From positions 1-64,000 of the forward strand of contig NZ_VLLI01000011.1 of the NCBI RefSeq assembly GCF_007830615.1: a stretch of 64,000 nt of DNA. The letters are read 5' to 3'. Origin of the DNA: Mucilaginibacter frigoritolerans. GTDB taxonomy: Bacteria; Bacteroidota; Bacteroidia; Sphingobacteriales; Sphingobacteriaceae. Under the pieces are notes generated by a model, which had not been told where the DNA came from, searched no databases, and saw only the letters and a program-made list of their open reading frames with translations. Below, in pieces: positions 25,328-33,627 of the stretch (within the stretch, counting starts at the first letter, position 1; each line of letters begins with the position of its first letter). The position numbers were made by a program, and so were the translations under genes.

Positions 25328-26833
25328 TTATGCCATTAACTTTGCCATGGTAATAGGAATGCGGGCGGCAAGCTGTCCAGGTAAAACCACATTCATCCGG
25401 TTGGGTTGCGCTAATTCATCCCCCGCTTTACCATGAATATAAGCTCCTATTATACAAGCTTCTTCTGATGAATATTTTTGGGCCAGCAATGAAGTAATGA
25501 TACCGGTAAGTACATCACCCATGCCGCCGCTTGCCATAGCTGCGTTGCTGGTGGTATTAAAATACACTTTTCCGGTAGGCGTAATAATTATAGTATAGTC
25601 GTTTTTTAAAAGGATATAAAGTGAATGTTCTGCAGCTTTCTCGATGCCTGTTTGTATACGCTCCCACCAATTGGTATGATCGCCAAAAAGCCTGTCGAAC
25701 TCCTTCATATGGGGTGTTAAAATGCTGTTGGCAGGTATATATTTACAAAGAGATTTATGGGCCGATAATAAATTAAGTGCATCAGCATCCAAAACAACCG
25801 GCTTTTTGTAATTGGTTAAAATATCGGTTAAAAGTGCCAGCGCCATTTCATCCTTTCCTAAGCCCGGTCCCACGCCCATTGCATTAAATGTGTCCCAACT
25901 AATACGGGGCTGCTCGGCACCGTTACGCACTATGGCCATAATTTCGGGCAGATAACTATTTAATGCTGTTAAGCCGCTTTGCGGCACGCACGCAGTTGTT
26001 AATCCGGCACCAGCATAAGCACAACCTGCAGAACAAAGCAAGGCCGCCCCCATTGTTTCGGGCTCACCGGCTACTATTAAAGCATGTCCGTAAGTACCCT
26101 TATTGCTAAAACGATGCCTTGGCCTTAGCATGCGGCGTATATCCTTCTCCTCAACAGCCTGGTAGGGCGAGTTAAGAGAGGTTATAAATTTTTCATTAAG
26201 GCCGATGTTTAAAACCTCCAAACAATCAACACAAGGACCTGACTCAGGCAACAAAAAATTAATCTTAGGCTGCTGAAAGGTAATGGTTAAACTGGTTTTT
26301 AACACAACGGCATCCGGTGGAACCTCACCCTCGGCAAAAAAACCCGTGGGAATATCCACCGCTACTACAATTCTTTTTAAATCATTGATATAAGTTACCA
26401 GACGTTTATAGTCACCCTCTAAAGGCTTATTTAAACCGGTGCCCAGCAATGCATCAATAATTATCTGGCTATTATCATCAGGAAAATGTTCGTCTTTACC
26501 AATTTCTATTAGCGGGATATTTTTTTGCTTTAGCCTATCCAGGTTTTGGTCAAAATCAGGGGTTGATTTATCAGAGAAACGGGCAATCCTGACGTTTAAT
26601 GATTTGTATTGATGATCGGTTAGCATGCGGGCTATGGCCAAACCATCTCCGCCGTTATTGCCTGTTCCGCAATAAACCGTTATAAATTGCTTTTTATCCG
26701 GAAAGTGGTTTACAAACCAGCCCACAAAGGCTTTTGATGCCCGTTCCATCAAATCAATTGATAATACAGGTTCATGAGCAATGGTATATGCGTCAGCTTC
26801 GCGAATTTGGGTGGCAGTTAGTAATGGCAGCAT
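25328..26833 (-). CDS. nnr: bifunctional NAD(P)H-hydrate epimerase / ADP-dependent dehydratase
   Basis: Repairs hydrated NAD(P)H. The 501 residues comprise an N-terminal epimerase domain (about 1-215: CGTGNNGGDGLAIARML, ALLGTGLNKPL, VAVDIPTGFFAE) and a C-terminal ADP/ATP-dependent dehydratase domain of ribokinase-like fold (about 225-500: GTYGHALIVAGEPETMGAA, GPGLGKDE, LDADALNLL, LTPHMKEFDRLF, SGGMGDVLTGII). Fusion in this order is common in bacteria. Upstream on the minus strand TAACTTTA lies near the ATG, a weak form of the -7 element. Convergent with the sigma/anti-sigma unit. Confidence 0.96.
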   Translation of the reverse strand: MLPLLTATQIREADAYTIAHEPVLSIDLMERASKAFVGWFVNHFPDKKQFITVYCGTGNNGGDGLAIARMLTDHQYKSLNVRIARFSDKSTPDFDQNLDRLKQKNIPLIEIGKDEHFPDDNSQIIIDALLGTGLNKPLEGDYKRLVTYINDLKRIVVAVDIPTGFFAEGEVPPDAVVLKTSLTITFQQPKINFLLPESGPCVDCLEVLNIGLNEKFITSLNSPYQAVEEKDIRRMLRPRHRFSNKGTYGHALIVAGEPETMGAALLCSAGCAYAGAGLTTACVPQSGLTALNSYLPEIMAIVRNGAEQPRISWDTFNAMGVGPGLGKDEMALALLTDILTNYKKPVVLDADALNLLSAHKSLCKYIPANSILTPHMKEFDRLFGDHTNWWERIQTGIEKAAEHSLYILLKNDYTIIITPTGKVYFNTTSNAAMASGGMGDVLTGIITSLLAQKYSSEEACIIGAYIHGKAGDELAQPNRMNVVLPGQLAARIPITMAKLMA

Positions 26834-26933
26834 ATATGCTAAAGTTACGATTGTTTGTTTTTGTTTTGGAGAAAGTGTGTTTTAAAATATAGGCCCGGGG
26901 CCCAAATAGCAGAGAGGGATAATTGCGCTGTTT

Positions 26934-28181
26934 TTAATTCACAAGCTTATTCAAAATCCTTTCAATCGTTTTCTTATCACCATCTGATTTTGCAAGCTTC
27001 AGCGCTGTTTTTAAATGCGCTATAGCTCTTTTATTATCCACATCGGTGTATAAATAACCCAGCAGCGAAAAATATAAATGGCTGGCAGGTAGTTTTAGCT
27101 TCTCTGCTTCAATTATGGCAGCTTCCTTACCATCGGCCTTAGCCAGGGCATAGGTGCGGTTTAAAGCCGCAATTGGCGAGTATTCTGTTATTAGTAGTTT
27201 ATTATACAATTGCAATATACGCTCCCACTTTTCGGGTGTATCATTTTTATCGGTATGCTGTAGGGCAATAGCCGCTTCGAGGTGATATTTTGATAATATA
27301 TTCCCCCGGGCTGCCAGATTTAAATAATACTCGCCCTGTACAATCAAATCCTTATCCCATAAACCGGCATCCTGGTCATCATATAAAATTAAGTCGCCAT
27401 TAACATTTATTCTGGCTTCAAACCGCGAAGCATGGAAACACATCAGTGCCAACAGTGCGTTTACTGCCGGCTTATTGGTATCTGTGTTTTCAGTAAGCAG
27501 GTAAGCCAGGCGCATGGCCTCAAGGCAAAGCTCCTTCCTCAGCGCTGTATTATTCGATATAGAGTAATATCCTTCATTAAACAGCAGGTAAAGTGTAGTC
27601 AATACAGTTTCTAATCTTTTGTCAATTTCAGATTTTCCCGGGAAAGCAATTTTTACTTTTTCATTTTTCAGCTTTTCTTTGGCTCTAAACAAACGCTTGT
27701 TAATAGTTTCTTTATGGCTCAAAAAGGCATCAGCAATTTCTTCAATACCAAACCCGCAAAGGATACGCAGTGAAAGCCCTATTTGCGCCTCCACGGAGAT
27801 GGATGGGTGGCAAATGGCGAACATCATTTGCAGCTGACTATCCACTATATTTTTATCAGAAAGATCTATTTCCAGATGTTCAACCCCACTAGTGGTTTGC
27901 TGCAGACCCAGCCTCACTTTATCAACAAATATGGCATGGTGCTTTAAATAATCTTTAGCCCGGTTTTTGGCCACTGTGTAGAGCCACGCAACCGGGTTAT
28001 CAGGCACACCCTTCATTCCCCAGGTTTCTGCGGCCAACAAAAAGGTATCGCTGGCAATATCTTCGGCTATTTCAATATGATCAAATCCGAAAAGCCTTCC
28101 TAATACAGCCGTAATTTTACTATACTCCGTTCTGAATAAATGCGGGATAAGCTCGTTACCGTTACCTGCTGCCATAAACAA
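26934..28181 (-). CDS. ECF42-type sigma factor with C-terminal TPR-like domain
   Basis: A 415-residue sigma factor, far longer than classical ECFs. Region 2 is about 15-85 (FRTEYSKITAVLGRLFGFDHIEIAEDIASDTFLLAAETW, PDNPVAWLYTVAKNRAKDYL). Region 4 is about 115-175 (ALRILCGFG-type segment with EEIADAFLSHKETINKRLFRAKEKL). A large helical C-terminal extension (about 185-415, SnoaL-independent and TPR-like, with LFNEGYYS and ALNRTYALAKADG) follows. This layout defines the ECF42 group, which is linked to DGPF/YCII genes rather than an anti-sigma factor; two such genes lie directly upstream. The terminator at 28195-28225 separates them partly. Confidence 0.93.
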   Translation of the reverse strand: MFMAAGNGNELIPHLFRTEYSKITAVLGRLFGFDHIEIAEDIASDTFLLAAETWGMKGVPDNPVAWLYTVAKNRAKDYLKHHAIFVDKVRLGLQQTTSGVEHLEIDLSDKNIVDSQLQMMFAICHPSISVEAQIGLSLRILCGFGIEEIADAFLSHKETINKRLFRAKEKLKNEKVKIAFPGKSEIDKRLETVLTTLYLLFNEGYYSISNNTALRKELCLEAMRLAYLLTENTDTNKPAVNALLALMCFHASRFEARINVNGDLILYDDQDAGLWDKDLIVQGEYYLNLAARGNILSKYHLEAAIALQHTDKNDTPEKWERILQLYNKLLITEYSPIAALNRTYALAKADGKEAAIIEAEKLKLPASHLYFSLLGYLYTDVDNKRAIAHLKTALKLAKSDGDKKTIERILNKLVN

Positions 28182-28194
28182 ACCTGATGATAAA

Positions 28195-28225
28195 AAAGCG
28201 GCCCAGTAAATTACCTGGCCGCTTT
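28195..28225 (-). terminator. intrinsic terminator between DGPF genes and ECF42 gene
   Basis: Stem AAAGCGGCC / GGCCGCTTT with an inner AG/CT extension and small bulges; on the minus strand it ends in a T-run. It may reduce read-through from the DGPF pair into the sigma factor gene. Confidence 0.75.
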
Positions 28226-28232
28226 AATTTAA

Positions 28233-28580
28233 TTAATTATTCATTTGCACAATGCCCCTTATCTCAACATTCCCGCCATCTTTTAAAACCGGACAGTCTT
28301 TCGCCAGTTGTACAGCCTCGTCTTTTGTGGCTGTTTTAACAACAATGTAGCCGAGAATAATCTCCTTAATTTCTGCATAAGGGCCATCGGTAACCATGCT
28401 GCTCGTTACTGTTGCTCCTTCAAATTCAAGTCGGCCACCTAAACTGGCCAGCTTATTCTGAGCAGCTATGCTGCCAATCCAATCCTGCCATGGCTTACTG
28501 ACATCTTTTAACTGTTCTGGTGTAAGCGCATCACGTTGCGCTACAGGCGCGTTTCTGAATACTAACATAAATTCTTTCAT
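28233..28580 (-). CDS. YCII-related DGPF-domain protein (first of pair)
   Basis: 115 residues from ATG 28580 (MKEFMLVFRNAPVAQ); a longer frame upstream is non-homologous and unlikely to be translated. A ferredoxin-like YCII-type domain with VTDGPYAEIKEIILGYIVV in place of the DGPF signature, and a C-terminal CPVLKDGGNVEIRGI. Proteins of this group accompany ECF42 sigma factors, and their biochemical role is unknown. It is a paralogue of the next gene upstream (28669-29013) and probably shares its transcript. Confidence 0.9.
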   Translation of the reverse strand: MKEFMLVFRNAPVAQRDALTPEQLKDVSKPWQDWIGSIAAQNKLASLGGRLEFEGATVTSSMVTDGPYAEIKEIILGYIVVKTATKDEAVQLAKDCPVLKDGGNVEIRGIVQMNN

Positions 28581-28668
28581 CTTCTTAAAAATTAAATTGT
28601 TTATGCAGTAATGACGACCAGCCTTTTTAAAATTGGACAAGCACTCTGCTATTTTAAAAAATTTATTT

Positions 28669-29013
28669 TTAGTTATTATTGGTCATAACCGGTCGCACCT
28701 CAACGTAGCCTCCTAACAATAAAATAGGACAGCCATAGCTCATTTCAAATGCCTCATCGAGCGATTCGGCTTTTACATTTATAAAACCGCCCAATATTTC
28801 CTTTACCTCAGCATATGGGCCATCGGTTATAATATTGCCGGGTTTTAAAATACGGCCCTCAAAACCCAATCGGCTCCCGCTAACAAATTTCCCTTTGGCT
28901 GAGATTGTTGACAGCCAAACATCCCATTTTTTTGCAAATTCCTGCATCACCTCTGGCGACGGTCTTGTATCACCTGTTGGAGCATTTCTGAATAACATTA
29001 CAAACTCATTCAT
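28669..29013 (-). CDS. YCII-related DGPF-domain protein (second of pair)
   Basis: 114 residues (MNEFVMLFRNAPTGD). It has the same fold and order as its neighbour: KWDVWLSTISAKGKFV, ITDGPYAEVKEILGGFINV and CPILLLGGYVEVRPV. The two paralogues differ mainly between about 25 and 55. It is the first gene of the DGPF-DGPF-ECF42 unit on the minus strand. In related units these genes are the sigma factor's own targets; here that is inference from synteny. Confidence 0.9.
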   Translation of the reverse strand: MNEFVMLFRNAPTGDTRPSPEVMQEFAKKWDVWLSTISAKGKFVSGSRLGFEGRILKPGNIITDGPYAEVKEILGGFINVKAESLDEAFEMSYGCPILLLGGYVEVRPVMTNNN

Positions 29014-29083
29014 TGTAGTAATTTTTAATTTATGAGCTATGACGATTGGTTATTGACCTATTGGACAAACCCAACAAATTATT

Positions 29084-30274
29084 TTAAAACACCCTGCAAA
29101 GCAAGCCTTTTAAATATTCACCTTCAGGAAACGATGACCTTACCGGATGATCTTCAGGTTGGCAAAACTGGTAAATAAACTGAACTTGCTTGCCTGCATC
29201 CAAAGCGGCCCAGGCCAGTACCTGTTTAAAGGTTTCCATATCCATAGCGCCAGAACAGGAGAACGTTGCAAGCAAGCCCCCTTTATTGAGCAACAGCATA
29301 CCTAAACGATTCAGATCTTTATAAGCCCGCGAAGCTTTATCCAGTGCGGATCTTGATGGTGCATACTTAGGCGGGTCGAGTATTACAATATCAAACAACT
29401 CCCCTTCTTCCCTGAATTTGCGAAGTTGTTTATTTACGTCTGATGGTATGGCGGTTACTTTTGTTGTATCAAATTTATTAAGGCTGATGTTTTCTTTAAG
29501 GGTTTCTACCGCCAGCACAGAGCTATCCACGCTGCTAACGGATGCTGCTCCGTTTTGCAAACTATTTAAAGTAAAACCACCGGTATAGCTAAAGCAATCC
29601 AACACCTTTTTGCCTTTGGCATAGGCTGCCAGTATTTTACGGTTTTCACGCTGATCGCAATAAAAACCTGATTTCTGGCCTTCGGCGATGTTGATATTAT
29701 AGGTTATTCCGTTTTCTTTTACTTCCACTCTTTCGGGTGGATGGATACCGGCCAATACAATGTTTTTTGTATCCAAACCCTCGTGGGTACGTGAGGAGGC
29801 ATCGCTTTTATCAAAAATACTGGCTGGGTTCAACAGTTTTTGCAGTTCATCGATTATAACTGCTAAATTTTTCTCGATACCTGATGTTAATACCTGCACC
29901 GCCAAATGATCGGCATATTTATCTACTATTAATCCGGGCAGATAATCCGATTCGCTGAATATCAATCGGCAGGTATTGGTTACCCCGTCAACCAAAATAT
30001 CCTTCTGGCGACTTTCCACCGCTTCTGCGACTTTCCCCCTGAACCATTGCTCATCAATAGCCACATTTTCATCCCACTCCAATAAACGCAAAGCAACCCT
30101 CGACTGGTCATTGTAAAAACCATAAGCCATAAATTGACCCTTTGCATCAACCAGGCGAACAATATCACCATTTTCGGGCTTGCCTATAACACGTTCAACA
30201 GCACCCGAAAATACCCAGGGATGTTTATGCAAAACTGCTTTTTCCTTACCCTTCTTTAATATTACCTCAATCAT
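29084..30274 (-). CDS. class I SAM-dependent rRNA methyltransferase, RlmI-like
   Basis: 396 residues, the size of E. coli RlmI, which methylates C5 of cytosine 1962 in 23S rRNA. An N-terminal PUA domain (about 1-75, VILKKGKEKAVLHKHPWVFSGAV) is followed by an EEHEE-like linker domain and the methyltransferase domain: GQKSGFYCDQRENR, KVLDCFSYTGGFTL (SAM motif I), SSVLAVETLKENI, and the catalytic-region FDIVILDPPKYAPS. CSGAMDM provides the conserved Cys. Its ATG is 5 nt after TACCTTTG on the minus strand, suggesting a leaderless message. Confidence 0.93.
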   Translation of the reverse strand: MIEVILKKGKEKAVLHKHPWVFSGAVERVIGKPENGDIVRLVDAKGQFMAYGFYNDQSRVALRLLEWDENVAIDEQWFRGKVAEAVESRQKDILVDGVTNTCRLIFSESDYLPGLIVDKYADHLAVQVLTSGIEKNLAVIIDELQKLLNPASIFDKSDASSRTHEGLDTKNIVLAGIHPPERVEVKENGITYNINIAEGQKSGFYCDQRENRKILAAYAKGKKVLDCFSYTGGFTLNSLQNGAASVSSVDSSVLAVETLKENISLNKFDTTKVTAIPSDVNKQLRKFREEGELFDIVILDPPKYAPSRSALDKASRAYKDLNRLGMLLLNKGGLLATFSCSGAMDMETFKQVLAWAALDAGKQVQFIYQFCQPEDHPVRSSFPEGEYLKGLLCRVF

Positions 30275-30279
30275 GGGTG

Positions 30280-30287
30280 CAAAGGTA
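30280..30287 (-). promoter_or_regulatory. -7 element TACCTTTG, 5 nt before the methyltransferase start
   Basis: An exact TAnnTTTG match on the minus strand ending 5 nt before the ATG at 30274. No -33 TTG lies at the expected distance. Confidence 0.5.
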
Positions 30288-30334
30288 ACAAATGGGTGCT
30301 AAATGCAGGCGATTCAAACTTTACAACCATTTCA

Positions 30335-31447
30335 TCAGGAAAAAGGCAATTTCAATTGATCGGTTTCTTTTTCTTCTTTTTGCTTTTGTACAATGTCACC
30401 GAAATTAGAAAGGGAAATCCCCAGCAGCCGGATCTTTTTATCCTCTGGCAATGTTGCAGCCAGCAAACGTTTTGCTGTAGCACTGATAGTTTCCAGGTCA
30501 TTCACACCCGAAGTAAAAGACTGGTTTCGGGTAATTTGTTTAAAATCGCTGTATTTTATTTTCAGGGTGATGGTACGCCCCTTTAGTTGATAATTTTGCA
30601 GGCGATTACACACTGTTTGCGCTATTTTATCCAGCTCGGCGTCCATTTCTTCAATGGTGGTGAGGTCATAGGCAAAAGTATCTTCTGCTGCCAATGATTT
30701 GGTTTCGCGATGAGGCTGCACCTCCCGGCTGTCAATTCCGCGCACTATCTGATAATAAAACCGCCCTGCTTTGCCAAAATATTTAACCAGTTCGTCTTCT
30801 GTTAATTGTTTAAGATCATAACCAGTATGAATACCCATATTTTTCATTTTTTGGGCAGTTACTTTCCCCACTCCGAAAAACTTTTCGACGGGCAATTTCT
30901 CCATAAAAGCTTCAATTGCCGATGGGCCGATAAACTTTAAACCGTCGGGCTTATTGATATCGGAGGCTATTTTGGCTACAAATTTATTAATGGACACTCC
31001 GGCAGATGCTGTTAATTGCAATTCATCTTTTATGGCCTGTTTTATTTGCTGCGCTATTTCAATGGCCGAACCAATGTTGAGTTTATCTTCTGTAACATCC
31101 AGATAGGCTTCATCAAGCGAAAGCGGTTCAATCAAGTCTGTATACCTGCTGAATATGGCCCGGATTTTTTGCGAAACTTCCTTATAAGCTGCAAACCGTG
31201 GGCGGACAAAAATGACGTGCGGACAAAGGTGCAATGCCTGTTTTGATGGCATAGCCGAGCGGATGCCAAATTTGCGGGCCTCATAGCTGGCGGTAGCTAC
31301 CACCCCACCCCTGCCTTCGGGCGAGCCGCCTACTACCAGCGCTTTGCCCCTCAATTCAGGATTATCGCGCTGTTCAACTGAAGCGTAAAACGCATCCATA
31401 TCAATATGGATAATTTTACGATGGTGTTTTTCAGGCTCATTTCCCAT
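30335..31447 (-). CDS. dinB: DNA polymerase IV
   Basis: A Y-family translesion polymerase of 370 residues. Palm residues are visible in IHIDMDAFYASVEQRDNPEL (Asp of motif I) and PLSLDEAYLDVTED (catalytic Asp-Glu). The helix-hairpin-helix region is VEKFFGVGKVTAQKMKNMGI, and the little finger domain follows from about 235. The C-terminus, QLKLPFS, is a good beta-clamp-binding peptide. It is usually induced by DNA damage; no LexA-like palindrome is evident at its start. It diverges from the DCC1 operon across 345 nt. Confidence 0.97.
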   Translation of the reverse strand: MGNEPEKHHRKIIHIDMDAFYASVEQRDNPELRGKALVVGGSPEGRGGVVATASYEARKFGIRSAMPSKQALHLCPHVIFVRPRFAAYKEVSQKIRAIFSRYTDLIEPLSLDEAYLDVTEDKLNIGSAIEIAQQIKQAIKDELQLTASAGVSINKFVAKIASDINKPDGLKFIGPSAIEAFMEKLPVEKFFGVGKVTAQKMKNMGIHTGYDLKQLTEDELVKYFGKAGRFYYQIVRGIDSREVQPHRETKSLAAEDTFAYDLTTIEEMDAELDKIAQTVCNRLQNYQLKGRTITLKIKYSDFKQITRNQSFTSGVNDLETISATAKRLLAATLPEDKKIRLLGISLSNFGDIVQKQKEEKETDQLKLPFS

Positions 31448-31676
31448 TACCGCTTAGCATTATGCCACACAAATATATTGATAAAACACAATGGAATTTA
31501 CAGGTGGTTTGATAACTATGGTTATCCATCTACTGCCCGGGTGTGGTGCAGCAGGCTATTTAGCTTGCTTACCAGGTTAATGCCGGGCCTAAACTCGCCC
31601 ATTCAATTAAGGAATTCCCATTTACCCAGAAGTCTGAATGCAATAGCTGTAAATCTAATTTTATTTTCAATAAATA

Positions 31677-31705
31677 TTGAAAGTTTAAAAATATATTTAT
31701 ATTTG
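31677..31705 (+). promoter_or_regulatory. promoter TTG-N18-TATATTTG for the DCC1 operon
   Basis: TTG at 31677-31679 and TATATTTG at 31698-31705 with an 18-nt spacer, a close match to the Bacteroidota consensus. The predicted transcript starts near 31710, giving an about 80-nt leader before ATG 31793. Confidence 0.65.
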
Positions 31706-31736
31706 TACACTGATAAAGCAAAATAGCTTTTAGCGC

Positions 31737-31763
31737 AATCGGATTTTATCCGGTTTATTTTTT
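31737..31763 (+). promoter_or_regulatory. terminator-like hairpin in 5' leader (possible attenuator)
   Basis: The 8-bp stem AATCGGAT / ATCCGGTT (one G-T pair) with a TTT loop is followed by TATTTTTT. It lies between the predicted promoter and the first gene of the DCC1 operon, 30 nt before the start codon. Confidence 0.4.
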
Positions 31764-31792
31764 AATTATAAGTTTCATTAATTATTGAAAAT

Positions 31793-32611
31793 ATGAAAAC
31801 ATTAGAAAATCACATGGTGCTCTTTGATGGCGAATGCCCCATGTGCAACTTATACACCAACGCCTTTGTAAAAAGTGGTATGCTGCCAAAAGATGGCAGA
31901 GGAGCGTACCAAAATAACATGGATGCCATTTGCCCGCTTATTGATAAACAACGTGCTGTAAATGAAATTGCCCTGGTAAACCTGCAAAACGGTGAGGTTA
32001 CCTACGGTGTAAAAAGCATTTTCAAAATTCTGGGTAATGCCTGTCCGGCATTTGCGCCTTTGTTTTTATGCAAACCATTTATCTGGTTAATGAGTAAGGT
32101 TTATGCATTTATAAGTTATAACCGCAGGGTTATTATTCCCGCACCCATTGCAGGCGATGGTTACACCTATCAGCCAAGCTTCAAAAAACATTACCGCATA
32201 GCTTACCTGCTGTTTACCTGGTTTTTTACAAGCTGCATCCTTACTGCATATGCTCACTTATTAAGCAGTATGGTGCCTGTAGGAAATGCTTATCGCGAAT
32301 ACCTTATCTGTGGTGGGCAAATCATTTTTCAAGGCATTATCATCAGCGCCATCGCCAAAGAAAAACTATGGAGCTATCTCGGCAATATGATGACCATTTC
32401 TTTCGCCGGGAGCCTGCTGCTCTTAATCCCATTAGCTTTAAACCACTTGCTAACGATAACCCCTATCATCTACACTTTGTATTTTATGGCTGTTGCCGGT
32501 TTGATGTTTTTAGAGCACCTGCGCCGCAGCAAGCTTTTGGATATTGGTTACATATTAAGTATTACCTGGGTTTTGTACAGGCTGTTGGTATTGGTGGTAA
32601 TCTTAGCATAA
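31793..32611 (+). CDS. DCC1-type (DUF393) thiol oxidoreductase with membrane domain
   Basis: 272 residues. The N-terminal DUF393 domain (about 8-120) starts with LFDGECPMCNLYTNAF, whose CPMC gives a thioredoxin-like CxxC pair. The C-terminal half (about 138-270) has four or five predicted membrane helices (for example LLFTWFFTSCILTAYAHLL, LICGGQIIFQGIIISAIA, ITPIIYTLYFMAVAGLMFL). The role is probably disulfide exchange near the membrane, but no substrate is known. It leads a four-gene operon with an SDR, a membrane SRPBCC protein and a DUF5519 protein; the promoter and a leader hairpin are visible upstream. Confidence 0.85.
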   Translation: MKTLENHMVLFDGECPMCNLYTNAFVKSGMLPKDGRGAYQNNMDAICPLIDKQRAVNEIALVNLQNGEVTYGVKSIFKILGNACPAFAPLFLCKPFIWLMSKVYAFISYNRRVIIPAPIAGDGYTYQPSFKKHYRIAYLLFTWFFTSCILTAYAHLLSSMVPVGNAYREYLICGGQIIFQGIIISAIAKEKLWSYLGNMMTISFAGSLLLLIPLALNHLLTITPIIYTLYFMAVAGLMFLEHLRRSKLLDIGYILSITWVLYRLLVLVVILA

Positions 32612-32666
32612 GTAAAACCTAATCAACCGCTCACCTAATCAACCATTCTCCAATTAACCCAACATC

Positions 32667-33620
32667 ATGAAATACAAAAAAATAGTCCTCGCCGGCGGTA
32701 ACGGTTACCTGGGTACTGTGCTGGCCAATTATTATAGCGATAAGGCCAATGAAATAGTCATATTAAGTCGCCATGACAAAGAAACTGAAAACAATATCCG
32801 CACTGTAGTTTGGGATGGCAAAACCCGCGGTAAATGGACCGCCGACCTGGTGAATGCCGATATGCTGATTAACCTTTGCGGTAAAAATGTAAACTGCCGC
32901 TACACTGAAAAAAACAAGGCCGAAATTTTTGCTTCCAGGCTATTATCAACCGAGCTGCTTGGCGAGGTGATCCAAGATTTATTTGAACCACCAAAACTAT
33001 GGATCAATATAACCTCAGCCACCATTTACCGCCATGCTGAAGATCATCCACAGGATGAAGCTACAGGCGAAATTGGCACCGGTTTTTCTGTTGATGTTTG
33101 CAATGCATGGGAGGCCGCTTTCAATAAATATGAAACACCTAAAACCCGAAAAATTGCCCTACGTATGGGTATAGTTTTGGGCAGAAGCGATAGTGTATTC
33201 CCGCGTTTACTCAACCTGGTAAAGCTGGGCATGGGCGGCAAACAGGGTAATGGGCAACAATATGTATCATGGATTCATGAGCAGGATGCTGCACGCATTA
33301 CCGAATGGCTGGCAGATCATCAGGAATTAGAAGGTGTTTTCAACTGCACCGCCCCTTACGCCGTAAAAAACGACCGCCTGATGCACATCATCCGTAGAAC
33401 TTATGGCTGCTCTATTGGTTTGCCCGCCCCGCAATGGTTGCTGGAAGCCGGGGCAGTTATCATCGGCACGGAGCCGGAACTGATCCTGAAAAGCCGCTGG
33501 GTAAAGCCAAAACGATTGTTGGATAGTGGTTTTAAATTTCAGTTTGAAACAGCACTTGCTGCAGTAAAAGAGATATTGGATACAGATAAATATATTTCCT
33601 ATAATAGTACCGCAATCTAA
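32667..33620 (+). CDS. TIGR01777-type NAD(P)-dependent epimerase/SDR
   Basis: 317 residues of the extended/atypical short-chain dehydrogenase group. The nucleotide-binding loop is AGGNGYLGTVLANYY (a GxxGxxG variant). NLCGKNVNCRYTEKNK and the GATIYR-like TSATIYRHAED segment are hallmarks, and RMGIVLGRSDSVFPRL is the conserved central stretch. The C-terminal DUF1731 domain has a late ILKSRWVKPKRLLDSGF motif. The family's substrates are unknown. In Proteobacteria, members are induced with photolyase and lipid-modifying genes. It lies 55 nt downstream of the DCC1 gene and 7 nt before the SRPBCC gene. Confidence 0.92.
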   Translation: MKYKKIVLAGGNGYLGTVLANYYSDKANEIVILSRHDKETENNIRTVVWDGKTRGKWTADLVNADMLINLCGKNVNCRYTEKNKAEIFASRLLSTELLGEVIQDLFEPPKLWINITSATIYRHAEDHPQDEATGEIGTGFSVDVCNAWEAAFNKYETPKTRKIALRMGIVLGRSDSVFPRLLNLVKLGMGGKQGNGQQYVSWIHEQDAARITEWLADHQELEGVFNCTAPYAVKNDRLMHIIRRTYGCSIGLPAPQWLLEAGAVIIGTEPELILKSRWVKPKRLLDSGFKFQFETALAAVKEILDTDKYISYNSTAI

Positions 33621-33627
33621 ACATAAA

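Larger units (their letters stand above)
31448..31792. other. 345-nt divergent intergenic region between dinB and the DCC1 operon
   Basis: No credible gene is present. The right half contains a full promoter for the plus-strand operon (31677-31705) and a terminator-like hairpin in its 5' leader (31737-31763). The left half (31448-31650) shows nothing I can assign. The 106-codon plus-strand frame that spans part of it has no start context and no recognisable domain. Confidence 0.6.

Noticed and set aside
31406..31726. 106-codon plus-strand frame overlapping the dinB start and intergenic DNA
   Set aside because: No recognisable fold or ribosome site, and it ends in AT-rich promoter sequence.
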